DNA from: Isoetes taiwanensis
Lineage: Eukaryota > Streptophyta > Lycopodiopsida > Isoetales > Isoetaceae
Assembly (NCBI GenBank): GCA_021234155.1
Contig: JAJEKV010000013.1
Location: forward strand, 19,327,257-19,391,256
Reading direction: 5' to 3'
Length of the DNA: 64,000 nucleotides
Part shown: positions 22,271 through 33,086 of the stretch, piece by piece
How the letters are laid out: each line of letters begins with the position of its first letter
Position numbering within the stretch: position 1 is the first letter of the stretch
Made by a program: the position numbers and the translations under genes
Notes under the pieces: model-generated
What the model saw: the letters and a program-made list of their open reading frames with translations, nothing else
Told to the model about the DNA's origin: nothing
The model's database searches: none

Positions 22271-22919
22271 GGGGTTTCCCTTAAGGAAAACATTTAAGAG
22301 TGTAAATTTAGAACATGCGGCGAATTATGTAAATTAAAGGATAGCTACTATAGGCGAATTTTCTCTTTCATGCCATTTATAATGTAGCACCCAAGGCGAG
22401 TTTCTCAAATAATTTAAAAGCACTAGTACATAGAATAAAAAAAAGGCAACTTTAAAGTTTTTTGCATTTTGAAAAGTTCGATTGTAATTTCACTGTATAG
22501 ACGCAATAATTGACAATGGACGCAATAGTCTAAAAGACATACGCATATAAAAATAAAAGGCATACTTAAAAGAGATACTAATCTTTGAATGAAGCCAACA
22601 AAGAAATATGGTTATCATAAACATTTCAGGTTTTAGAGCGTAAGAATTTTTCTTTGAATGTAGCATAATCAATATAACATATGGCCTCCAGTTTCATTAT
22701 AAGCAAAAAAGTAGCCACAAAATGATAAGATATTTTTCATGTCATCTTCAAAGTGGCAACCTCAAGAACTAAAGCAACCTAGATCAAAGTCTAGCCAAAC
22801 AACCAAATTAGCTAGAAATACATATTTGTTCTTTATGGTGGACGCATCAAAAGCAAGAAGAAGTCTTCCATAAATTTAAAGATTCTTTTGAAAGTAAATT
22901 CTTGATCTTGAACATTAAC

Positions 22920-23085
22920 ATAAGAACATCTTTTAGATAGCAAAAACATCACATCTCTAACTAATTGTGAGCTCGATCTAGTGAGCCAAGGTTTAAACAT
23001 TAGCGTAAGAACATCTTTCAGATAGCAAAAACATCACCTCTAACTAATTGTGAGCTCGATCTAGTGAACCAAGATTCTGCAAGCT
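22920..23085. repeat. Tandem duplication of about 86 bp inside the MULE
   Basis: Two adjacent copies share AAGAACATCTTT[TC]AGATAG, CAAAAACATCAC and CTAACTAATTGTGAGCTCGATCTAGTGA, with a few substitutions and a 4-bp length difference. Confidence 0.85.
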
Positions 23086-24694
23086 ACTGCCACAGATTGT
23101 GAATTAAAAAATAATGACTGTTTATTGGTACAGGTTTGTGCCTATAAATTGAACCTCAAAATAGTTTATCAAATTCAATAACTTACGGGCTTTATCACAA
23201 ATGCGTTATGGCATCAACTAGTTGCATATGCTGTTTGCAATCACCTGCAATTAAGCAACAAATTCACTGACATGCCTCGATAAAAGAGAACTTGTAGAAT
23301 TTTAGAGGCATGTGATGTAAAATAGTGACAGCATACAAAGAAAGCCAAAAGAAAGCTTTGAATTGTTGAAGAAGATGACAGAATCAAAGATCCGCTTTTA
23401 TTATACCAAAGATACCAATAGCAAAAGGAAAGGATAACACCGACAACCTAAATAACTTACAAATCTTGTCACAAAGGAATCATGGCATCAATTTTGTCGC
23501 ACATGTTGTTGACCCACCGCACCGCACTATGCACTGTTCCCGTTATTTTACTTGTTCACAAGCTAGTCTTCGCTAACGACCAACGTCGCCTTTAACATTA
23601 TCAATTCCCAATCCAAGTTGCATATCAACCCCCGGACAACCCGATCTTGACAGTTTGACTTTGTAATGACAAAACTTTTCAAAAGTCATCTAAAACCATT
23701 ATAAGTAAATATTGGCATTCCAAATGTCAACCATGTTTTAATATAAAAAGTGCAAGCACTAACGGCTCTACATATGGCGGTGTGGAACACCATTTATTTT
23801 AAACTCTAGCCACAATAAATCTATAGAAGCTTCATTCCTACATCAGCCTTCCGAATTCAAGCAAAGCAATAGCGATTTTTGTGTTCTTGGTTTAGTCATT
23901 TTGTTTCTAGTTTATGGCAAATGATGCAAGCCTCATAAAGATTGAACTGACCACTATTCTTGAGCAACTCATATTCTTTGACATTGAATTATTTGTTTTT
24001 GGTAGATTTTCAAAATTTCCAATCAAGAATCAGACATATACTTTATGAATACCGTTCTCTATTTGGTTTTCTATCAAATATCATGCCTTTTAAGATAAGA
24101 TAAATAGGAAAGGAAGGTATCCCCGACTTTGGCCTAAAGCTTGATATTCCAGGGCCCGTCTGACCTCTTTTAAATCCTTGGGTAAATTAATACATATAAA
24201 AAAACTACTGGTTGAACTTTTTAAGGTAGCAGAAGAATGTGAAATCGAACATATCTCACTTGACAAAGATTCCCGGTAACCGCTAAGGATCGATGTGTCT
24301 AGACATCCAAATCTAGACATCCGTTGTCTTTCATTTGGTGTCCCAAGCATTTAACTACTGCTTTTAAGATGTAGGACAAATGTGTTATTTGAGGAAAATA
24401 TAGTACCTTACCATTTCTGTGCCCTTCACATTGAAGTGAACGGCAAGCAAATGTAGCTTTTGGCAAAATATTTGCACAGAGGAAAATGTATCTGGAACGC
24501 AGGATCAAACCTAAGAAAACAAACTCCACAAATCTTGGATGACCTAAAAATTACTCACATTTCGTTCTTCTTTATTACCGATTATCACCGAAGTCTCGAT
24601 TTCCAGAAAATGAAATGGCTCTGAAAGGATTTCGAAACATAAAACAATGATTCAGATCATAGAAACTAAGTAAAATTTAAGATAGATTTTGTAC

Positions 24695-24778
24695 CTGGCC
24701 TGTAGCTTGAGGAAGTTGTAAACGACCTGCTGCTGGTGGATGACCGTTTGATAATAGTGGGCGAATCTGTGGAATCAT
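24695..24778 (-). pseudogene. Captured host exon in the MULE: 28-codon 5' exon with donor site
   Basis: On the minus strand an ATG at 24778 opens exactly 28 codons (MIPQIRPLLSNGHPPAAGRL and eight more) ending CCAG|GTACAAAAT at 24695. The composition and Pro/Leu/Gln-rich text look like a real plant N-terminal exon. A second exon-like block, 24412-24510, has an acceptor TTTTCTTAG and donor AAATG|GTAAGG, but in the simplest splicing it hits a stop at once. I do not recognise the parent gene. Confidence 0.4.
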
Positions 24779-24992
24779 CGATCTCTCAAATCGAGGCTTA
24801 ATATGCACAAGTCCGCCAGAGTGGAGTAGGGCTTAATTCGAGTCAGTAAGGCCGGAGCTCATTTCGTAGAAGAGGGGGCTAAGGCTTTAAAATAATAAAT
24901 GAGGCAACCTACTAAGCCTTCGCGATTGAAAATCATTGAAGTTCTCAAAAAACGAGATTATAGCGTAATATTCGGCCTTTAAGGGAAACCCC

Positions 24993-25966
24993 GGTGGTAG
25001 CAGATGCGCTCAAGGCATCCTCGACAACAAGAGTCCACCTAACATGAAATCTCAACGCCACAAGCGAAGTTCGAAGGAAATCGAAGAAACCTTTGCCGAC
25101 AGATGCAGACTTCAAGGAGGGTGGGCGAGCATGTGCGCAGAGGCAAGAACGAGATAAGGAGAGGGAGACCTTCAAGAATTTTAAGAAGGAAGGTAACCTT
25201 TGTACCATAAGAATAAGTTGTGTGCTTGAGTCATCGAGTGAGGAAGTTGATTCTCCACAACACCCACAACAGTCAATAGTCGGCCGCAGATTTATGAAGA
25301 CATATTTCAAAGCGCAGAAGTTATTATTGGCCGGGGATGAAGAAGCCGATAGCTCGCTACATCAAAGAGTGTCACCGTGGTCGCCAGACGAAGGCGCAGC
25401 ATCTTCGAATTCCGTGAGCATTGAACCATTAGCGTGCCGAACGTAAGTGGGGAAGTCATCAAGATGGACTTCATAACAAGGCTCTTGAGGACAAAGAAGA
25501 GGAAAAGATGCCCCGATGGTTGTGGTCGGCAAGTCAGTCGAAGATGGCATACTTTGTGCCCTGCAGACCACCCAGAGCATAGCCTTAGATATCTAACTCT
25601 CTCTCACCAAGGAAATCTTCGTGCTCCATGGTATACCAAGAGAGATCATCTCCCACGAGACCCGGTTCATGAGTGCCTTTTGGCGGGATCTTCGCTGACG
25701 ATCCGCACCAAGCCGTCCATGAGCACGGCCTATCACCCTCGACGATGGGCAAAACGTAAGGGACCAACAAAATCTTGGAAGATATGCTAAGAAACTATGT
25801 CTGGAACAAGCAAAGTAAGTGGGAAGATTACATGAGCAATGTTGCAACCGTAATATAAGCATGTGCATAGGGGAAGGACACGCGATTAAAGGTAGAAGTG
25901 AACATGGGTGAAGATGAGATCATCAGGGATGTTCTCTAACTTAAACCCTTTGGACCATGATGCACT
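24993..25966 (+). pseudogene. RNase H/integrase remnants of element B, right of the MULE
   Basis: Aligns with C 39280-40090: AFKEV-like text, KREAFKNFKKEGNL (about 25160-25200), FMKTYFKAQKLL (25292-25327) from the integrase zinc region, WEVIKMDFITR (25449-25481, the first catalytic Asp region), and MSTAYHPRR...A (about 25720-25745) near the catalytic Glu. Frameshifted throughout. The CACTA element begins at 25967. Confidence 0.6.
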
Positions 25967-26039
25967 CACTACAAGAGAATGTCTGTTCTGCGTCAGAAAA
26001 TGCGTCAGAAAATTCTTATGGGTTTTTCCCTGTGAGGTT

Positions 26040-26350
26040 CGAATTTTAATTTTCTCGACGAAAAATACCGACGAAAATCGACGAAAATTTTTCTCGACTA
26101 ACAATGTGACTTAAAAAATCGGACGATAAATTGATCGAATTTAAAAAGTCCGACGAATAATCGACACAAAATTTGACTAATAATCCGACGAAAAATATGA
26201 CTTAAAAATCGATTTTAAAAATCGACGAATGTTTTCGACGATTAACCCGACGAAAGTCCGGCCGAATAATATGACCTAAAAGTCCTCGACGATTAATCGA
26301 CGATAATTTAATTTAATGTTCTAACGATTTTTTTCGTCAGTATATTCATC
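26040..26350. repeat. CACTA left subterminal repeat array
   Basis: About 20 short motifs of the form TCGACGAAAA, CCGACGAATAA and TCGTCAG, in both orientations, over 300 bp. The mirror-image array is at 29700-29960. Confidence 0.8.
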
Positions 26351-27358
26351 AGAATATTCGTCAGTATATCTAACATGGCATTTTTTAGCTTTAGGTCAGC
26401 ATTATAGGTTTCCATACTTATTTCTATGAGTTGCATGACTTCATACATACCAAAGGAATAAGAAATGCTCATATGCATGTAGATATGAAACATTTTACAA
26501 CCTATGTCAAACATATCAAATAGTTAGATGAGGTAAATTGTACAATGTTATCTTGCCTTTGGAAAGGAGACTTAATTAAGGAGAAGTCATTTCATGTTTA
26601 TCGATCTTTAATTAAGGGCTTGCAAGTTGAATTGGATTTCTTGAAAGGTTGATGAGTTTGTAGGCTATCATCTTGTGTATCAATTTTTGTCAACATTTCT
26701 CTATTATCTTGCAACTAAGTATCAACAAGAAATTGTAAACAATTTAAAGAAACAGATGAGAACGCTGGAGCAAGGGGTCAAGTGTTTTAGATGAGATCAA
26801 ATTGTGGACCTTTGTGTTAACGGAAACGATCGTGGGGAGTAGTAGAGTGGATATTAGCATGACAATGCTGCTGGACAGCAGCAAGTGCATGGCACAACAG
26901 GTGCAACACAAGGAGCACTATGCAATAAAAATAATGTTAAGTGGGCACCATGGCATTTGGTTAACGTTGGTCTCTACAACAGCAATGGTGGACTTCTAAG
27001 AAAGGTTGAGCATATCACATGGTCTAGGATTATGATGGGTCTGTGAAGTTGAAAGTCTCTGCCCCATGAGCCTATAGTAATGCTGACAAACAATGGCTGA
27101 CGGTATGAAATAGTGACAATGGAGTATCCATTTGTTAAGGGAACACATATCATGTTAAATTAAAGTAGCCAACCTTAATATATTAGAATAAACCATGAAA
27201 ATCCAGTGGACCCAAATAATTATGAAAAAAATAGAGCAAGGGTATTTTTTTCTTTAGCATGTTTCAGGTATTCTGCATTTGCGCCGTCTCGGTTTTAGGG
27301 CTCGTTTGGAAGCAAGAACCAAGATGTTCACACAGGGCAATCGCCCCAACTTCAAATC

Positions 27359-27535
27359 ATGATTGCAGCATCTGATTATCATGGACACATAGGCAAATCA
27401 AACAGGAGGGATGGAATATCCGGACAAATCATCCAGGGGGATGGCTATCTGATAGCAATGAGCCGGAAATGGCTAGTTTGGAAAGAAATAGGTCAGTGCA
27501 TATCTTGTTACTGCATTTTACCTTTAATCGTATTT
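27359..27535 (+). pseudogene. Exon-like fragment carried in the CACTA element
   Basis: An open stretch MIAASDYHGHIGKSNRRDGI..., preceded by CTCGGTTTTAGGGCTCG and followed by a possible donor AAATAG|GTCAGTGC near 27488. Base composition is higher in GC than the surrounding transposon. No family recognised. Confidence 0.3.
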
Positions 27536-27584
27536 CATAAAAATGTGATTGTATCAGACTAAGCTAAGCACTATTTGGCTCAGG

Positions 27585-27962
27585 CGCCCTCCTTTGGCCG
27601 CCGTAATGACGAAGCACAAGCTCACTAGATTGGCACTTCCGGATCTTATCAAGCAGGCAGGGATTGATTTTGCTGCCATACGCAGGAGCAAAGGGGAAAC
27701 GCTTGCACAGCCTAGTAAACAGCTGCTCATGGATATTGTGGAGAAATATAACCTAGTATCCACTGAGCAGGTTGCTAGAAAGGAAGAAGGGATTATCAAA
27801 TTCATCTCCAAAAGTACTGATGGGGGAGGCAAGAACACACAAGGATCTGATATACAAAGTGTGGCAGACTCTCTAGCAGAGCAGCAGGACGTTTTGTCAG
27901 ATGGAGAAGATTCGGAGGACAATGAGGAGCTGCTACTTAACCAGGTTCTTTTGAGTATATAG
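27585..27962 (+). pseudogene. Captured gene fragment in CACTA: terminal exon of an unknown protein
   Basis: An acceptor-like TTTGGCTCAG|GCGCC at about 27582 opens a clean frame to TAG at 27960 (about 120 codons). The protein has DLIKQAGIDFAAIRRSKGE, QPSKQLLMDIVEKYNLVSTE and an acidic, Ser/Asp/Glu-rich tail (SDGEDSEDNEE). The helix pattern around PSKQLL.DIVEKY is faintly like the Sin3-binding domain of plant SAP30-like proteins, but the match is too weak to name it. A host fragment captured by the transposon is the likeliest reading. Confidence 0.4.
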
Positions 27963-29699
27963 TGTTAAAATCTTGCAGTAATGGAAGCTTGAGTAATTCC
28001 TTAAAAATTGAGTAGGCTCTGTGTTCCTCTCTGTTATAACTTTGCAAGTTATTAAGGTATTCCAGTTTTACATGTAGCAGACCCTTGTATTTAATGGCTG
28101 CCCCGTGTATTTAATGGTGTTTAATTCCCAAGTATTTAATGGTTGTTTTACCATCTTCTATTCTGCACTAATGTTACGCATGCCTGATTTTTCAAGAGAC
28201 TTTTCCTTTAATTTGTAGTGTTAATAAAACCAAGCAGACCCGCGGTAAACTGCAAACTGAGCAAAACTGAGCGGTACTTAGACCCGCGGTTCCTTGCAAA
28301 TTGCTGATACTTGGTGAGCGAATATCAGGTTAGCAAATACCATTTGGTAATATGTTCTAAGATACATGGAAATAAATGATTATACAAGTTTTATAGTTTA
28401 TGTGTTGCATAAATTTCTCAAATAGGCAGAAATATGTATTTGCGTTTGCCATTTAACCTTGTTCAATTCTGGAATTTTGAGCATAAGAAATTATGGCTGT
28501 AATTTTTGCGATGACACTTAATTAAATTCATTCTACCTAATTCGTTTGTGCCCTTGCTCGATGAAGTTAACTTGGCTTACAGCTTTACATCCCAGCTTTA
28601 CATTCCAGACGAAACTTTGTTTTGCTACAGAGTGTGATCTCAAACTGCCAATGGCGAATGCTGGAAAATCATCTACTGAATTTTGAAATGCTGATGTGCA
28701 ATTAGAGGACGTGACGGACGAGTTTTCTAAGGTCTGATTCACTCGTTTATATATTTTACATTGATTGGTACGGTTTACAAATAGGTGATGCACAAATAGG
28801 TGATGCACAAACGCAACTTGTGCCCCATTATTTTTTAGATATATGCCTATGCCTCCATAGCAAAAGTGCATCTAGAAACTTTACTTTCATGCATTTGTAT
28901 GCCGGATTCTCCATAGAAAAGAATGTATTTTCTTCTTTTAAGACATTGTCTAAGGTAATTAAACTTAGATAAAATCTGCAGTACTTTTAAGTTGTTTGAG
29001 ATCTTGCTTGCAGCTCAACACTTGCATAAAATTAGAGAAGGTATATGTAAGTGTTGAATCAATAAGTTCTTGCTCGTAGCTTCTTGGCTTTCAATTTGTG
29101 TTATTTTGATAATTGTGAATGAAAAGAATAGATTGGAATCTATGAATTTAATTTTTCGAGAAATATTGTAGGATTACAAAAGTCTAGAGAACCTTCTTCT
29201 CTATACATGATGCTGCAAAGGTTCTTTATACATGATGCTGCGTATAATATGGATGGTCAACTCAAAATGAAAAGGTATATTTCAATATTTTCTATCTTCC
29301 AAGTTTTTATTCTTGTCTAGTTCTTATTCTAACGATAGCTTGACTGTTTAGGACACCGTAAGGGAGTTATGAAAAAATATTTCTTGAAGACTGCAGTTGA
29401 AGCATTCTTTGAAGACTTTGGATTTCTTCTTTTTTCATGCTGCTGAAGTTTGGTGGAGCCCATTGTCTCAAGATCTTTGTTCGTATTGTAAAGATTACCT
29501 ATTCGTGACATGTAACTATGATTTGATTTAAATACAAAAATTTGTCTTTTATATACACTCTTATTTATCTCTTTATAAATTTGTACCCCATTAAATTCAA
29601 GCACTATTAACGAATAAAACAGTAGCCTTGCATAATGACGAATAAAATACTAATGAAGCATATGATAGATATTATATTGTGACACAAATCGAAATCGAA

Positions 29700-29960
29700 A
29701 CTTCTGACGAAAAAACTGACGAAAAAATTGACGCTAAATCTGACGAAAAATATGACGAAAAATGCGACGAAAATTCTGACGAAAAATCTGATGCTAAATT
29801 TGACGATTTTGCGTCAGAAAATCTGACGAAAAGTCTGACGCAAAAATCGGCGATTTTTTCGTCGAGAAAATATCGTCGAGAATATCGTCGACCATATGAG
29901 TTTGGGCAATTCTCTATCGTGAAGGGTTTCGACGATTTTTTCCGACGCGAAAACATGTTT
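29700..29960. repeat. CACTA right subterminal repeat array
   Basis: Tandem CTGACGAAAAA-type units, about 11-12 bp each, then inverted TCGTCGAGAA units. The array produces an artificial Ser/Asp/Glu/Lys repeat frame that is not a gene. Confidence 0.85.
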
Positions 29961-29972
29961 TCTCTTGTAGTG

Positions 29973-30654
29973 ATCGGGGTATACATGACGGGGAGGTCAT
30001 GCATAAGGTAGCACCAATCATGGGCCATGATAGGATCGCCCTAAGCGACCCATGCAGCTTAAACCCTCACGGGCCATGATCGAGTGCGTAGTATAGGCAT
30101 TATAGGGCACTGTCTCCACGGCCACGATGGAAGAAGCATCCTCTTCTCTACGCCAGGAGATTAGTCATGCATTCATTTAGTTAAATAGATGGGTGGTTAC
30201 CTTATAACCATAATTTTATTTTATTAATAATTAAAATGGTACTAACGTAGTATCGACTTTTGCAGCCAATAGAGCCAGGAGGGGGCAAGGAGGTCGAATA
30301 AGACTTGCAACACAATTTTGTTGGAATGTGTTGCAAGGAATGAAGACTACCTCGAAGGATAATTGTATATGAAATTGCTAAATCTGGATAAACTTCAATG
30401 TTGTATTAAGTGAAGCTAGTAAGTACCTTACTTTAATGAAGTATGAATTACTTTAATGAAGTATGAATTGATAAGTTATTGGTATAATGTGATGTCGTAG
30501 TAATGTTTTAAAAATATTACCTTAGGGTAATTCTAATAATTCTGTAAGTATAATAATAATAAATTGTATGCATCAAGTTGGTTGCAGGACAAGAAGATCC
30601 CAAGGTGGGGAGACCCACGATGCTGCGGACAACATCATTTTAAGGTGGGGAGAA
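29973..30654 (+). other. 3' untranslated region of element B
   Basis: Homologous to C 41040-41085 plus 48227-48682. It includes CTCCACGGCCACGATGGAAG at 30113, the intact form of the site where the copia element entered C. An 18-bp tandem duplication (ACTTTAATGAAGTATGAATT) is at about 30430-30470. No coding frame. Confidence 0.65.
30602..30653 (+). promoter_or_regulatory. Doubled polypurine tract of element B
   Basis: AAGGTGGGGAGA occurs at 30602-30613 and again at 30642-30653, just before the 3' LTR TGTGAC at 30655. The proximal copy is the expected plus-strand primer. Element C has the same pair, 40 bp apart. Confidence 0.75.
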
Positions 30655-32159
30655 TGTGACGTTCAAAACATTTATACGGTCGGGGCATTATATCATTATC
30701 GCATCGTCACGCAAATATACGCCATTCAAAAGATTGGCGCGGTAATGACATGGCGTAGCTAAGCAAGTAGTGCCCTAGGGGGAAACTTGCAAGTGTGTGC
30801 ACATTTATGCATGTATGCACTTTAACCCACTTGAATAATAGTGGGCATCTCAAGGGTCGTTGGAAACCCTAACCCTAACTTATAGCCTATGTAAGGCATT
30901 CAAACCCTAACTTTCCATTTCCGTCCACAGCCTTCTAGAGCTCCGTTTCGCTTGCTCCAAGAGCCAATCTCGACTCCCAAAGTCTGTCTGAGCAGCCTAG
31001 CTCATCATCTTTCCCTTCGGACTTCATCTTCAAGCAGTTCTGCAGCATGGACGTGTTCAGAGCAGGAGGCGCAAGCCAGGGATCAGGTATTTTGCCAATT
31101 CAATAATCTAATCCGCCTCCCAGGCATAGTGTAAGTAGGTTTAGCCTATTGAATTGCCCATAGCAGCCATCTAGACCTCTAGATACCAAGCCATAACTAA
31201 AGAACCTAACTTCTGTGATTTGGATTAAATCTTATTCTTTAGTTCTTCTATGATATGTATGTGATGATGATCTCTGTGGAATTGGGAAGGGGGTAGAGGC
31301 CCTAAAAGCCTAGTAGTTGATGCTCCTAGCTAGTCCTCTTTAATGCACTATTAAATTCGGCCTGTACAAGAGCCACACCTGGTTGTGGATGGAGGGGCCA
31401 GACTGGCTTATAAGGAGGTTCATGTCCTGGCTCATGATCACGTCCCTCTGGTAGTAAAGCCTATCGGGGACTACAGTGCACTAGACCTAATGCTTTGCCC
31501 TTTAGCGTGGGGCTTTTTGCATGGGTTGACACTCTTGGGGTGTACACCTTCCATGGAGTTGATTCGAGTGCGGGGCGGTGGCCCTCTAATCACCTTGAGT
31601 CAAAGATGACATGCCTCTGGTGGGAGCAATCCCTACCTGCCCCATTGGAACTGGGGAGATGCAACCCAGGAGTAGCCCCTCTGGCTATGCATCCGGCGGG
31701 CTACAGTCAGGTCCCAAGACTTTTCAACCTACTCTGCAAAGTGTGCACAGGAGGGGCAGATGGAGTGGACTACCCTAAGCCATGTTCTTATGCCAGCCAA
31801 ATCCAATTGCCATGAATTCTGTCTGCAATGAGCCATCAGTCATCCCCCTTGAGTCTGAGCCTTGGGTAGGATCTCCATATGTGATGTACTGATCTCTGTC
31901 TATGCAGATATGTGCATGGTGAGCTATCCTTTGTGATGGTCATGTGATGTTGATGTATGTATACTTACATGTATGTTACGCTTTATGTGACTAGGTAGGC
32001 CCCGAGGGAGGGGGTAAATGACCCCTTCATTCTTCCTTTGGAACTTCGTCAAGGGCTTGCGGATTGATACGGAGGCCTTGTATCGCCTTTGAAGCTGGTA
32101 TGGGGATGAACTGTTTGTATACGGTGAGCAATAACCGTATATGAGTAGGGGACGTCACA
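30655..32159 (+). repeat. Element B 3' LTR
   Basis: TGTGACG...GACGTCACA, 1505 bp, pair of 14532-16035. It contains AAACCCTAACCCTAAC at 30864 and the terminal hairpin at 32117-32141 (here with a one-base loop shift). Followed by AGGTG, the target duplication, and the resumed 5' LTR of C. Confidence 0.9.
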
Positions 32160-32383
32160 AGGTGATTGTATTGATATATTTGTTATTATGTGCTCATGTT
32201 TATTCACGCTTCGCTAGATTAGGGTCAAGAAGGGAGACGGATTGATTGACACATCCACTCTTCCCTTCTTTGGCTCATTCAGGAGTGGTGTCGTGGATGG
32301 CCCCTCGCTAGTTTGGTGAGAGGGGAATGCTCGCCTTTCCCGATACGATGTCCGCATCATATAAGGAGTAGGGGGCGTCCGCG
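32160..32383 (+). repeat. Element C 5' LTR, second part
   Basis: Continues the LTR interrupted at 14531. It matches 52689-52733 and then 58612-58804, including CATGTTTATTCACGCTTC (32196), which is the uninterrupted version of the LINE-2 insertion site. The terminal hairpin ATACGATG/CATCATAT is at 32343-32362. The LTR end is altered (GTCCGCGG instead of GTCACAA). Confidence 0.85.
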
Positions 32384-32384
32384 G

Positions 32385-32396
32385 TGGTATCAGAGC
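32385..32396 (+). promoter_or_regulatory. Primer binding site of element C (tRNA-iMet)
   Basis: TGGTATCAGAGC directly after the 5' LTR, followed by ATGATCTTGGTAGACCAAGATC, itself a short palindrome. Confidence 0.9.
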
Positions 32397-32602
32397 ATGA
32401 TCTTGGTAGACCAAGATCGTGCTAACGACCATTTTCCCATAGGACTAACATTAGACTTCCGTCTTGGGAACAACCATCCAAGCAAGAACCTCGAAAATTG
32501 GGGAAATTTTTTTCCAATCTCTAATGTAGCAATAGGTTAATGCTAAGTTAGTAGTAAGTTTTAGCAAAAACCCAACCAAATTTGGCCAAAAAGAGGTGAC
32601 CC

Positions 32603-32862
32603 CTCACAGAGTGCGCCCAGACCAAATCCGCCATTTTTAGATTTGCTCCCCGCGCACTGTGTGAGTTGTGGACCCATGTTGACCTAGTTAGATGCATAAT
32701 TTAGCTAATCTGATAGTGCAGTTCAGCTTATCCCTTAGATTCTAGCTAGTTTTGCATGTTAAAATGCTAAGAAAAATTGGACCCCAAAAGAGGTGATACC
32801 TCACAGAGTGCGCCCAGACCAAATCCGCCATTCTCGGATTTGCTCCTCGCGCACTGCGTGAG
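32603..32862 (+). repeat. Leader stem-loops G1 and G2 of element C
   Basis: At 32603-32665 and 32800-32862 (197 bp apart). The outer arms CTCACAGAGTGCGC and GCGCACTGTGTGAG pair with one mismatch; the inner arms are CAAATC and GATTTG. The two copies are almost identical. They occupy the place of H1-H2 in element B. Confidence 0.85.
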
Positions 32863-32974
32863 TGGTGGATGCTTTTTGGCCACATAAACCTAATGTATTC
32901 ATCATATCTACACTAATATCTCCTAGAATGGCATACTATGGAATTGCAGGTCCAAACCCTAAATTACCTCTACC

Positions 32975-32983
32975 TATAAGTAG
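32975..32983 (+). promoter_or_regulatory. TATA-like box before ORF-A, element C
   Basis: TATAAGTAG followed by ACAATTAGGGTTCC, about 113 bp after G2 and 104 bp before the ORF-A ATG. Equivalent to 16612 in element B. Confidence 0.45.
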
Positions 32984-33086
32984 ACAATTAGGGTTCCTCA
33001 TTTACCCTCATCTCCTCCAGCAAACAGCTCCTCGTCCCAGAAGACGATTTTTAGGTGCCAGGAGTCGGATTGCATTGATATAAAAC

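Larger units (their letters stand above)
22271..24992. mobile_element. MULE-like DNA transposon (2.7 kb, non-autonomous, carries gene fragments)
   Basis: Terminal inverted repeats GGGGTTTCCCTTAAGG (22271) and CCTTTAAGGGAAACCCC (ending 24992). Flanks GTGGTAGCGA and GGTGGTAGCA give a 9-10 bp duplication, the size typical of Mutator-like elements. Element C shows the uninterrupted site at 39276-39292. No transposase is seen. It contains an 86-bp tandem duplication (22920-23085) and, on the minus strand, exon-like segments with splice signals, as in Pack-MULEs. A hAT assignment (8-bp duplication) is less likely. Confidence 0.65.
25967..29972. mobile_element. CACTA (En/Spm-like) transposon, non-autonomous
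   Basis: Terminal inverted repeats CACTACAAGAGAA (25967) and TTCTCTTGTAGTG (ending 29972). Both ends carry dense subterminal repeats built on GACGAAAA/TCGTC (26040-26350 and 29700-29960), the hallmark of this superfamily, where the transposase accessory protein binds. No transposase domain is seen in its 4 kb; instead there are exon-like fragments around 27290-27962. The expected 3-bp duplication is imperfect (ACT/ATC). Confidence 0.85.
14532..32159 (+). mobile_element. Element B: Ty3/gypsy element of the same family, nested in the 5' LTR of C
   Basis: Bounded by two LTRs of about 1.5 kb (14532-16035 and 30655-32159) and imperfect 5-bp duplications GGGTG (14527-14531) and AGGTG (32160-32164). 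The empty site is preserved at 52681-52704. The primer site is at 16037 and polypurine tracts at 30602 and 30642. The interior carries leader stem-loops, ORF-A, ORF-B, gag and a protease remnant, but the RT region is deleted near 22050-22115. A MULE-like element (22271-24992) and a CACTA element (25967-29972) are inserted inside it. It is therefore non-autonomous. Confidence 0.9.

Noticed and set aside
27554-27922. Minus-strand 122-codon Ser/Cys-rich frame
   Set aside because: Antisense to the captured exon at 27585-27962; the plus strand has the acceptor site and the more protein-like sequence.
29679-30011. 110-codon Ser/Asp/Glu/Lys repeat protein
   Set aside because: It is the translation of the CACTA subterminal GACGAAAAA repeat array and runs across the element end.
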